Positions 1 to 8,400 of a stretch of 64,000 nucleotides of DNA are shown in pieces. Within the stretch, counting starts at the first letter, position 1, and each line of letters opens with the position of its first letter. The stretch lies in contig NZ_QZFU01000015.1 of assembly GCF_003598715.1 (NCBI RefSeq), positions 124,001 to 188,000 on the forward strand, written 5' to 3'. Source of the DNA: Nocardia panacis. Its GTDB lineage: Bacteria > Actinomycetota > Actinomycetes > Mycobacteriales > Mycobacteriaceae. Made by a program: the position numbers and the translations under genes. The notes below the pieces were generated by a model. That model saw nothing but the letters and a program-made list of their open reading frames with translations. It did no database searches and was not told the DNA's origin.

Positions 1-91
1 GCTCGGCGCGGTAGTGCCAGGCTTTGCCGCGCTGATCGGTCATCCCGATCAGGGTTTGGGTGTTCAGCCACTCGCTTGTTTCGCGTGACAT
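1..91 (-). CDS. DUF932-like protein, N-terminal fragment cut by window edge
   Basis: A minus-strand frame begins at the ATG at 91 and runs off the left edge. It is preceded by a purine-rich GAGAGGAC ribosome site. The readable start is MSRETSEWLNTQTLIGMTDQ, followed by a segment containing AWHYRA. This opening resembles DUF932 proteins found on actinobacterial plasmids, phages and integrative elements; that assignment is from memory of the family. The function of DUF932 proteins is not established. Only about 30 residues are visible. It sits downstream of the ParB-like gene on the same strand and may share its transcript. Confidence 0.5.
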   Translation of the reverse strand, partial: MSRETSEWLNTQTLIGMTDQRGKAWHYRAE

Positions 92-177
92 TGAATATGT
101 CCTCTCGTACATAGGTTTTCGGCGCGCACTACCGGCCCGCCGCGCCTCGTTCGGGCGGGCCGGAGTCGTGGCGGTGA

Positions 178-2064
178 TCAGGCTGCGGCGGCGAGTGCCT
201 TCTGTTCCTCGCGCTGGGCCTTGTGCTTGGCGCGCAGGGCTTCGACGTCGATATCGGCCAAATCCAGTAACCCGGCCGTGACCTGCTCCACCGGCTCCAA
301 GGTGTGGCCCTGGTCGGCAAGATGGCGCAGATAGCGGCGATAGCCCGGTCCGTCACCCCAGAAACCATCGGTTTTCGCGCGCCAATGGTCCTGATCGATA
401 CGGGCCTCGTGCGCACCCAGGACCAGCCCGTACACCAAGACGAGACTGCGGTTTCCCGACGCGGACTCGTTGTGCTTGCACGCTTTCTGTCTGTCACCCA
501 GATTCAGCAAATCCAGTCCGCTCGACTGCGAGCCGTGCCGATTCAACAGATCCGGCTCGAGCAACAACGAATCCGCGATGAACGCGGCGGCGTCGGCCGG
601 AAGGGTCTTGCGGCTGAGCAGTTGCGCCACGAAGGCACACCGCTGCGTCTTGGCGGCCGTGCCCTCGATGTTGAGCGCGATAACCCGCTGCCGTTGCCGG
701 GTGGCCTCCTCGCGCTCGGCCTCGGCCCGCTGCCGCGCTTCCAACGCCGCGATTGCAGCGGCCCCGGCGGCGTCGCGGTCTTCCTCGTTGTCGCCCTCAC
801 CGGCTTCCTCGGGGGCATCGCTGACCACGACCAGACCGGGCGCGATCTCCTCGTGAACTACCAGCCCGGACGCCTCCAAGTTCTCGACCGGCAGCCAGTA
901 CTCGGGCCGCCAACTGTCTTGCAGGGTGATGCTGTCGAAGTGGCGCAAACCCTCGTCGGCCTCGCCGGCCCGGTAATAGCGCGTGTCCCAATCGATTTCC
1001 TCGAAGGCGACCGGCTCACCGGTCGCGGCGTCCACCGCCACCGATTCCGGATGCAACTCCAGATACATCGACCACAGCCCCGGCGCAGCGTCCACTACTT
1101 CGGGAGTGACCTCGCCACCCTCGGCGGTCCTCAACTCCCCCACGTGCAGGAACTCGCCATCCGGCAATTCCGTTCCGACGCAACCCCGTTCGCATACAAC
1201 AAAGAAGAATCCACGTTCGGCATACGGCAACGACTCGCGGAACTGTTCGGCGATCAGGGCGCGGTCGGCCGCGATCACTCCCGCCTCTGCCCCGAAACGC
1301 TCGGCCGACACACCCACGAGTCGCGCGACGGCGTCCACATCACCGGCCTGTTCATACTCCGCGATCACGGCGGCCTGCTCGAAACTGAACTGCCCGGAAT
1401 CCACGGCGTCCATAGCCGCACCCGAATCGACAGCGGCGAGAGCGGCTTTCACCTCGTCACGCTTGGCGGAGGTGTCGCGCACGATCCGGGCCAGACTCGC
1501 CCCGTACAGCGACATCTGCGCCCACCGATTCGCACGCTCCCGATCGGTGTAATCGACGCGGCGGTCGTTGGTGTGCATCTCGGCGGCAATCGTCTGGATC
1601 ATCGCTTCCGACTCCTCCCCGACCATGCCGCGTACGACGATCGGCACCTTGTGCCCGGTCAGCCGCGCGGCCAGCACTCGGCGGCGGCCCCGCGCGACCC
1701 GGTACCGGCCACCGGCACCGGGGTAGACCGTCACCGGCTCCAGCACACCCCACGCCCGCACGGATTCGACAAGTTCAGGATCGTTGTCGAGGTCGTACCG
1801 CGACTCACCCTCGGGAACCTCGAAATCCAGTACGGACGGATCAACCTCCGGCGTCCGGAACTCTTCGGGGTCCTCCTCGATCAACTCGGCGTCGTAGACC
1901 ACCTCGGCCGGTTCCAGCGCAGACGCATCGAATACAGCCACCTCGCCGCCCGCCGAGTGGTCAGTGTCCTGAGTCGGGGCCTCGGCGTCAGCGGGCGCGA
2001 TGTTGGTATCGATGATTTCGGTGTCATCAGTATTCGACATATCGGTTTCGGTGCCCTGAGTCAT
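178..2064 (-). CDS. ParB/RepB/Spo0J-family partition-like protein
   Basis: This 628-residue acidic protein has a low-complexity N-terminal tail of about 60 residues. A ParB N-terminal domain follows at roughly residues 80-190, with the typical order LVESVRAWGVLEPVTVYPG then YRVARGRRRVLAA. The GRRR segment corresponds to the ParB CTP/nuclease box. The remainder is long and charged, with a coiled-coil-like Glu/Arg stretch around residues 440-470. It is about twice the length of chromosomal ParB, as is common for plasmid and ICE versions in actinobacteria. No ParA is visible, so partition alone is uncertain and a regulatory role is possible. An internal ATG at 2040 is an alternative start. Confidence 0.75.
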   Translation of the reverse strand: MTQGTETDMSNTDDTEIIDTNIAPADAEAPTQDTDHSAGGEVAVFDASALEPAEVVYDAELIEEDPEEFRTPEVDPSVLDFEVPEGESRYDLDNDPELVESVRAWGVLEPVTVYPGAGGRYRVARGRRRVLAARLTGHKVPIVVRGMVGEESEAMIQTIAAEMHTNDRRVDYTDRERANRWAQMSLYGASLARIVRDTSAKRDEVKAALAAVDSGAAMDAVDSGQFSFEQAAVIAEYEQAGDVDAVARLVGVSAERFGAEAGVIAADRALIAEQFRESLPYAERGFFFVVCERGCVGTELPDGEFLHVGELRTAEGGEVTPEVVDAAPGLWSMYLELHPESVAVDAATGEPVAFEEIDWDTRYYRAGEADEGLRHFDSITLQDSWRPEYWLPVENLEASGLVVHEEIAPGLVVVSDAPEEAGEGDNEEDRDAAGAAAIAALEARQRAEAEREEATRQRQRVIALNIEGTAAKTQRCAFVAQLLSRKTLPADAAAFIADSLLLEPDLLNRHGSQSSGLDLLNLGDRQKACKHNESASGNRSLVLVYGLVLGAHEARIDQDHWRAKTDGFWGDGPGYRRYLRHLADQGHTLEPVEQVTAGLLDLADIDVEALRAKHKAQREEQKALAAAA

Positions 2065-2213
2065 GAATCTTGGCTTTCTCTGAAGAATGGATGATCGACG
2101 CGAATTGTCCGACGCGCCGTGTCAAGTGGTGTTGTGCCGCAATAAGATTCGTCAGTGCGCTACCGGCCGAATGACGGGCCGAAGTCCGCCAAACCGGCTA
2201 TGTGACCACCGTG

Positions 2214-2453
2214 TCACGCGGTGCTGCCTGTCGGTGCCTCGTCCGGCTGCCAGTCTCGGACCAGGTTCACCGGACCCAAATGCAACCCGTAAGCCCCGGC
2301 CGCGACGTGCCAGTTCTTGCCCTTCCAATCGGGATACAGAGCCTTGAACCGCTCCACCGTTTCCGGCATCAACTCCGACACCGGCCCGGCGTGCTCGTTC
2401 TTGCGCTTCGCGCTGTACTCGCTACGCGTCAACGTATCCGTGGAACTGCTCAT
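2214..2453 (-). CDS. Small hypothetical protein (79 aa)
   Basis: The ATG at 2453 follows a clear AGGAGG site about eight bases upstream. The protein is charged and soluble, with no membrane segment. It carries a conserved-looking middle (ETVERFKALYPDWKGKNWH) and a tail ending DEAPTGSTA. I do not recognise the family. It lies upstream of the ParB-like gene on the same strand, with a gap of about 150 bases, so co-transcription is plausible. The strong ribosome site and ordinary composition support a real gene. Confidence 0.6.
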   Translation of the reverse strand: MSSSTDTLTRSEYSAKRKNEHAGPVSELMPETVERFKALYPDWKGKNWHVAAGAYGLHLGPVNLVRDWQPDEAPTGSTA

Positions 2454-2504
2454 CGCGAGTTCGCCTCCTGACTGATAGCGCGGCCCCCACCTACCGCCCG
2501 TTCT

Positions 2505-2523
2505 TTTTGCCCTTCCGGCAAAA
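2505..2523. terminator. Candidate stem-loop (TTTTGCC/GGCAAAA)
   Basis: A 7-bp perfect stem (2505-2511 with 2517-2523) surrounds a 5-base loop. It lies just upstream of the 79-aa gene on its own strand, so it is not that gene's terminator. It could end transcripts arriving from the right or be part of the adjacent inverted-repeat region. No long U-run is visible on the plus strand. Confidence 0.3.
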
Positions 2524-2554
2524 GAGATTTCGGGCCGGGAGATCCGCCGGGGCG

Positions 2555-2631
2555 CAACCCCCGGTCAGGAAAATTCCGGACGAGCGAAGCGAGCCCGCCG
2601 TCAGGGGCGGAAATTTCCTGACCGGGGGTTG
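2555..2631. repeat. 24-bp inverted repeat, one mismatch
   Basis: Arms at 2555-2578 and 2608-2631 are reverse complements except for one position (AAAATTCCG against AAATTTCCG). The spacer between them is 29 bases and contains CGAGCGAAGCGAGC, itself a small palindrome. Possible roles are a strong bidirectional terminator, a replication or partition site for the nearby ParB-like protein, or the end of a mobile element. The rest of 2632-2960 shows no convincing gene. Confidence 0.6.
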
Positions 2632-2960
2632 ACGAACCGCCGGATTCCCGGCCAAAAATCGGACGCCGGAAGGGAAAAGAAGACAAGAATTCAGCGCAAA
2701 GCCCCGAGTAGACGAGAACAGCCTGGCGACGTAGGAGTCAGCCAGTCTGGGCTATTTTCCATCTACGGGATGCCAGAGAAGACGGGCGAGGTTCCGTGGG
2801 GCAAGCAATCCGCAGGAAGGCTTCGTCTCGGTGTCGGCTTGGCGCGCGCCCCGGCGCGTCAGCCGCCGACTTTCACTTCACCAGGAAGCCGCCGAAGGGG
2901 GCGGCGTACTCGCGCCATGACAAGGTTCAACGGCTGCGCACTGCCAGCACAGGGGTGTTC

Positions 2961-3245
2961 ATGTCAGAGCAGACAGCTATCGTTCGCGACATGAATCACA
3001 CCGACGACTGCCTCAAGATCCGCTACTGCCTGCTCTCTGGTGATGACCGCGAGTACTGGCCGTCGAGTTTCGGAGGCCGCGACGATCTGTGCACGTGCGC
3101 TGCCAACCCATTCGCTGCTGCCAAGCGAGCCGAACAGGCCGAAGTAGTGAGCGAACTCCGAGACTACATCGATTCGCACGAACGCCCTCGCGAACGATCT
3201 GGGCGGCGGCAATACCTCCGAAACACGCCGCAGAACCCACGATAA
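2961..3245 (+). CDS. Small hypothetical protein (94 aa)
   Basis: The frame from the ATG at 2961 gives a cysteine-containing protein starting MSEQTAIVRDMNHTDDCLKI, then CLLSGDDREYWPSSFGG and DDLCTCAANPF, with a basic tail. The first two thirds have a protein-like composition; the C-terminal third is Arg/Pro rich and less convincing. There is no good ribosome site. An opposite-strand frame over the same bases is also open, so the strand is not certain. I do not recognise the family. Confidence 0.35.
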   Translation: MSEQTAIVRDMNHTDDCLKIRYCLLSGDDREYWPSSFGGRDDLCTCAANPFAAAKRAEQAEVVSELRDYIDSHERPRERSGRRQYLRNTPQNPR

Positions 3246-3586
3246 CTCAACGCAATAGAGTTTCGACGAACGCCCCTCTACACCGAGTGCCCAGCGACGC
3301 GGGCACCCGGCCGAACCTCGGCCAAACCGGATCTACCGAACATATTCCCAATTGTGAGTACACTCTCCCAGATAGCAACGTGGCATCCCGGCAGGCTGAG
3401 CTACACAAATATTCTATTCCGAACCGCTATCGAACTCGCCAAGCCGCAAGAGACTGCAACTCGGGTCCATTATGGGTCCATCATGAACGGGAACTTTCGA
3501 ATCCCAACGGGAAACGATGAGTTTGCCAGAAGTGAAAACTACCAGCTAATAGCTCATGGCGACCGTTAGCTGATGCTCTGATCTAG
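3246..3586. other. Non-coding stretch left of the att core
   Basis: This stretch is relatively AT-rich for the window and holds only weak open frames. It abuts the tRNA-derived core on the side away from the integrase, so it probably contains an attachment-site arm with recombinase or accessory-protein binding sites. I cannot pick out specific arm repeats. Confidence 0.35.
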
Positions 3587-3622
3587 ATCAGCGGGTTCGG
3601 GGTTCGAGTCCCTGATGGCGCA
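3587..3622 (+). other. att core: 3' end of a tRNA-Lys gene
   Basis: The 36 bases carry the 3' half of an anticodon stem, a complete T-arm (GGTTCGAGTCC loop region) and an acceptor 3' strand TGGCGCA. From memory they match the 3' part of an actinobacterial tRNA-Lys. The 5' half of the tRNA is absent: upstream bases do not form D or anticodon arms and the length would be about ten bases short. The integrase gene ends 80 bases away, the normal layout of an attachment site for an integrase that targets tRNA 3' ends. Whether this is attP, attL/attR or a tandem junction cannot be settled here. Confidence 0.7.
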
Positions 3623-3702
3623 CTCTCTTCCTGCGGAAGCAGGAGATTCTATCTCCCGAAATGCCCAGTTCAAGCCGTGAGCGACACGGAAACGACACGC
3701 TT

Positions 3703-4926
3703 TCAGCTCACGAGCTTGTCGAGCGCTGCCCTGAAGTCGGGGGTCAGGCTCGGTTCGTCGATGTAGTGCCGCTTGGTCGTCGTGTCGTCCGCATGCCCCA
3801 ACTGCTGCTGCGCCGCCCGTGGGCTGAACTCCGCCGCCAGCAGTGTCGCGACGGTCTTCCGGAACGTCTTCGGGGTCACCCAGTCGAACTCTGCGCCGCG
3901 CGCCTGCCGCCAGACGCGATTGAAGTTGTGCGGATCCCACAGACCACCGCTTCGGCTCGGGAACACCAGATCCATCGCATTGGGTTCTGCTTCCGCCTTG
4001 ACGCGTTGGAGCGTTTCGACCACGAACTTCGGCAGGATCACTGTCCGGTAGCCGGAGTCGGTTTTGGTCCATTCCTGGCGGATCAGCCCCTTGCCGTCCT
4101 TCTTCTTGCCCTTGAGCCGGACGACAGTTCCGGAGAAGGTGAGCCGCGGCGGTGAGGCATCCAGATCCACATCACTCCACCTGAGAGCAAGCGCCTCTCC
4201 GGGCCGTGGCCCGGTACCCAGCTCGACGTCGGCCACATCCAGAATGCGCGGGTTTCGCTTCGGACCGTGATACGCCCCTCCCTCACAGTCCTCGCCTGCG
4301 AGCCACTTCTTCAATCGGGCTCGCAGTTCACCCAGCGTCTCCATGTCGGCGGCGCGAGGCTTCTGGTTCTTGCGAGGCAGGCGGGCAACCTCGCGAACCG
4401 GGTTCTGGTCGATCGCGTCGTGCCGAACGGCCATGCCCATCATCTCGGACAGGATGACACGTTGGCGGCGCGCCTTCGCCCGATGGCCATTGAGCAGGAT
4501 CCGCTTGAGGTGCGCGTCGATTCGAGAGGTGGTCGCCTCCCATACACACAGCCCGCCGAGCGCCGATTTGATCTTGATCGCATTCTTGTCGGCACGACGG
4601 TCGGTCGAGACATCGATCTCGGCCCGATACAGATCCAGCGATTGCTGCGCGATGCCGTCTTGGAGTGCTTTCTCGGCCAGCCACAGGTCAGCCAGATCGC
4701 CGAGCTTGGTGTCCCGAGCAATCAGCTTGCCTCGTATCCCGTTGCGCTTCTTGAGCGCCTGGCGGAGGTTGTCTTCGGCAACACCTCGGGTCGGGCCGAA
4801 CTTGTGGACGGTCCGGGTATTGCCGTCGTCGTCTCGGTAGCGAGTCGATGCACGCCATGTGCCGTTCAGCTGCTTCTTACTGCTGATCCGGCCATAGGTG
4901 CCGATGGGGAGTGATTTCCTCGCCAT
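3703..4926 (-). CDS. int: Tyrosine recombinase / integrase
   Basis: This 407-residue phage/ICE-type integrase should catalyse site-specific recombination at the adjacent tRNA-derived site. An N-terminal AP2-like arm-binding segment (about 1-60) and a SAM-like core-binding domain precede the catalytic domain. Catalytic box I reads GTGPRPGEALALRW. Box II reads TPKTFRKTVATLL, where the usual His is Lys, a substitution I believe is tolerated in actinobacterial integrases. Box III has LGHADDTTTKRHY, with the tyrosine nucleophile near residue 390. The ATG at 4926 is chosen because AGGA lies just upstream; a TTG one codon earlier is possible. The xis-like gene lies 20 bases upstream on the same strand. 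Confidence 0.93.
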   Translation of the reverse strand: MARKSLPIGTYGRISSKKQLNGTWRASTRYRDDDGNTRTVHKFGPTRGVAEDNLRQALKKRNGIRGKLIARDTKLGDLADLWLAEKALQDGIAQQSLDLYRAEIDVSTDRRADKNAIKIKSALGGLCVWEATTSRIDAHLKRILLNGHRAKARRQRVILSEMMGMAVRHDAIDQNPVREVARLPRKNQKPRAADMETLGELRARLKKWLAGEDCEGGAYHGPKRNPRILDVADVELGTGPRPGEALALRWSDVDLDASPPRLTFSGTVVRLKGKKKDGKGLIRQEWTKTDSGYRTVILPKFVVETLQRVKAEAEPNAMDLVFPSRSGGLWDPHNFNRVWRQARGAEFDWVTPKTFRKTVATLLAAEFSPRAAQQQLGHADDTTTKRHYIDEPSLTPDFRAALDKLVS

Positions 4927-4946
4927 CAATGTCCTTCCTGCGGGTC

Positions 4947-5168
4947 CTATAGGGCGTTGTGAGAGCAGATGTTCGATCCGCCCCCATTTGCGAGTTGCTC
5001 GTCCTCCCAGGCAAGGAGGTCATCGAGCTTGTAGCGACGGAACCGGCCTATCCGAGCGAACCGAGGACCGCGACGCCCAGAAGCCCATACCGCGAGCGTT
5101 TTCTCCGGAACTTTCAGCCGCTGCGCGACTTCCTCGGTGCTGAGCCAGATGTCGCTACCGGTGTCCAT
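4947..5168 (-). CDS. xis: Excisionase-type helix-turn-helix protein
   Basis: This 73-residue protein contains one MerR/excisionase-type HTH: WLSTEEVAQRLKVPEKTLAVW, then GPRFARIGRFRRYKLDDL and a short acidic tail. Proteins of this size and motif next to an integrase usually set the direction of recombination toward excision. The ATG at 5168 has a GGGGAGG site six bases upstream. The open frame extends further upstream, but without that signal. It is almost certainly transcribed with the integrase. The stretch 5169-5451 upstream holds no supported gene and probably carries their promoter. Confidence 0.85.
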   Translation of the reverse strand: MDTGSDIWLSTEEVAQRLKVPEKTLAVWASGRRGPRFARIGRFRRYKLDDLLAWEDEQLANGGGSNICSHNAL

Positions 5169-5451
5169 GGCCAACCTCCCCGATCTTGATGCCTTTTCGC
5201 AAGACACTTTTTGTTGCCACAAGATTGCTGACGCGGTGGAGTTCGCATCCATTTCCGGTTGACCAAGACGGATTCGGCTCGCTATGAGCCCGGTCGAGGT
5301 CGCGGTGCCGGACACATTCCGCCATCAGGCGCCGCTCACTCCTTGGTGTGCCTTTGATTCCGCGTCGATAATTGATTCGACCAGTCTTCGACATAGCAAT
5401 TCCTCCATATCCAATCGGTTTTCCCGGTTTCGAACTCCTGGGGATTTCACC

Positions 5452-8400
5452 TCATTCGATTTCTATCGATGATTCTTGATTCACTGCTGATAGTTCAGCG
5501 ACAGCCGGAGCGACTTCAATGAAATGCCCAATGCCCGAAGGGGTCGCCGCAGCGATTAGATTCCGTATTGGAGTCCCGATCCCGACCTCTTCATTTAATA
5601 CAGTGGGCTTTTCATTCGGCACCTTTTCGACGCGAGCTAGATACGCATCTCGTTCCTGTTTCCGTACCATCGCGCGAACCTGATCGGCATTGTCATAGCC
5701 GAGCCGCCTGCATAGCGCGGGTGTCGCGTTGTGCAGCAGAGACCAGCCGGGGACGCGCCCTTTGATACGTAGGCGGTTGTTGAGTTCGCGGCGGCGGGCG
5801 CGGGCTTCTGGGCTGGTGGCGTCGTTGCGGAGGTCGCGTTCGAGGTTGTCGAGTTCGAGGTGGAGCGACTTCAGTTCGTTCAGCCGGGTGAATTCGGGTG
5901 CTGGTTCGGTTTCGAGTTTGTGGAGGCGGGTGCGGTCGTGTTCGAGTTCCCAGCGCCGGTTGTCTAGTGCTTTGGGGATGTCGTTGATGAGGTTTTCGGC
6001 GCGGGTCATGATTCCGGCGGCGAGGGGTGCCTGTGCGGCGTCTTGTTCGTCGGTGGTCATGAAGATGGTCTTGACGACGTCGAGGTAGAGATCTGTGTAA
6101 GCAATGGTCTTCAGGATGGGTAGCCCGACTGGCTTGAGGTAGAGCAGGGAATCGGCGGTGTTGTAGCGGGCTTCGATATCGACTCCGCGCAGTGATCCGA
6201 TGTCCAGATGTCGGTCGGCCGGTTGGTTCCGTAGGCGCCCAGCGGCATCGCGGAGTGCGTTGAGCAGGGCTGCGGAGGCTTCGGGGCGTTTGGTGTAGGT
6301 GGTGCCGTCGATGACTACCGGTGGTGTTTCGCTGGTGTTGGATTGCTGTTCGAGTGCAGCGGTGATGTTTTCCATTGCGCCGATTGCGGTTTCGTGGGCG
6401 GGAATTGCGGCGCGGAGAGCGACGAGTTCGCGTTCGCGGCTGCGGGTGGTGGCGAAGTAGGTGTCTTGTTCGGTGTGGAGTTCGGCGATGGTCTGTTCGA
6501 GTTCGATGCGGCGGATGTGGCGGTTGTCGCCGGTGGCGATGGCTTTGATGACGGCGGCGTTTTCGGCGAGGTCGTCGGCGCCGAGGTCGGGAACGCGGCG
6601 GGCGGTGCGGTCAGCGCGACGGTATTGCTCGATGAAGTGGGCTTTGCGTTCGACGGTTTGCCACATGTAGATGTCGAAGGTCTTTTCGGCGACGTAGCAG
6701 AAGATATCGACGACCGGGTTCTGGTTGCCTTGGCGCACGATTCGGCCTTCGCGCTGTTCGAGGTCGGCGGGCCGCCACGGCACATCGACGTGATGCAGTG
6801 CCACCGCACGGGTTTGGATGTTGGCACCGGTGCCCATCTTCTCCGTTGATCCGAACAGGACTGCGATCTTGCCGCTGCAACAGTCGGCGAATAGCTGGGT
6901 CTTGGCGGCCGGGCTGGGGTAGTCGTGAATGTATGCGATCCGTTCAGCGGGAATCCCACCGACGATGAGGTCTGCTTTGATGGCGTCGTAGATGCTCCAG
7001 CTGGAGTGATCGGCTTTGGGTGTGGCTCGGTCGCAGAACACGATCTGTAGGCCGCCCGGTGTTGGCGATGGGTTGCCGGTATCGGGATCGAGGTAGGTGT
7101 TGTCCTTGGTCACGTTGTGCCTGGCGAGGATTCGTTCGGAGACCACTGTCGAGCGCAGGACGCCCGGTTCGGCGGGGTCGGGGGCGCGCAGGTGGGCAGC
7201 TCGGGGGTCGAGGGTGATAGCTCGGCCGTCGGTGGCGATCTTGAGACTGTTGTCGAGATCCGGCCTGCGTGCGTCCAGTTTGTCGCAGCGGTGGCCGAGA
7301 TCGGTGATGAAATCCTGAACTTCCTGAGGTGGCTCGAAGGCTACGACGGTGCGCTGTCCTTCTCGAAGTTCGGGGAGGGTGGCGGGGATTTGGTCGCGAC
7401 CGATCGAATCGGTGAATGCGCTGGTCATGGCGATGAGGTCGCCGACGTTGACGAATTCGGCGACACGAGTGCGTGGTTGGAAGCGGGAGCCGGATGAGTT
7501 GAGTTCGATGGTTTCACGGGTGGCGGTGAAGGCCGCGCCCCAGGAGTCGAGGTGTTCGACTCCGGCATCGCGGAGGACGTCAGGGCGCAGGTACCGGTTT
7601 ATCACCCACAGCTCCGACAGGGAGTTCGACAGCGGAGTTCCGGTGGAGAAGGTAGCGACTCTTTCGATATAGGCGTCGTCGGGTATTCCCGCGGCGGCGG
7701 CTTCACGTCGCCGCTTGCCGCGCAGGTACTCCAATTTCAGCAGGAGGTCCTGGGATTGCTGACTGCCAGGGGCGCAGGCCAATTCATCGATGTTGGAGAT
7801 GCGGAGCAGGTTCTTCGCCCAATGGGCCTCATCGATGAACAGGTAGTCGCACCCCGACGCCTCGAAGCCGATTCCGGAATCCGACTTGATCTCTGCGAGA
7901 AGCCTTTTCAACTGTCCGGTGGCAGTTTTCAGACGCAGTTCGAGGATCTTGACCGCCGGTTTGCTGGCGAGTTCACCGAGTGCTGCCGTGAGTTCGTCGA
8001 TTCGGACTTGGTAATAGACTGCGCGGGTCTGCGCGGAGACAGACATCAGTTTGAACGCCGAAGTGGGCACGATCACCGCGTCCCATTCCTGGGCGGTGGA
8101 TTGGGCGATCAGCCGTTGCCGGGCCTCTCGGCCGGTGCCCGCGGTTCCGGCGAGAACTCTCGCGGCGGGGTACCACTGCGCGGCTTCGCGAGTGATCTGG
8201 GCAATGAGATGGTTGGGAACAACGATCCAGGGCTGGCGTGCCAATCCCAGGCGGCGCAGTTCCATCGCACCCATGATCATGGTGCCGGTCTTGCCTGCGC
8301 CGACGACGTGGTCGAGAAGGACAGCAGGCTCGGAGATGATGCGCGCCACCGCGTTTCGCTGATAATCGTAGGGTTTGTAGTGCAGGCCGAGGCCGGGTAG

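Noticed and set aside
304..2094. 596-codon plus-strand frame
   Set aside because: It is the complement shadow of the ParB-like gene, with atypical composition and no domain.
3555..3622. A complete tRNA gene at the att site
   Set aside because: The 5' half lacks D and anticodon loops, the span is about ten bases short, and the acceptor strands do not pair fully.
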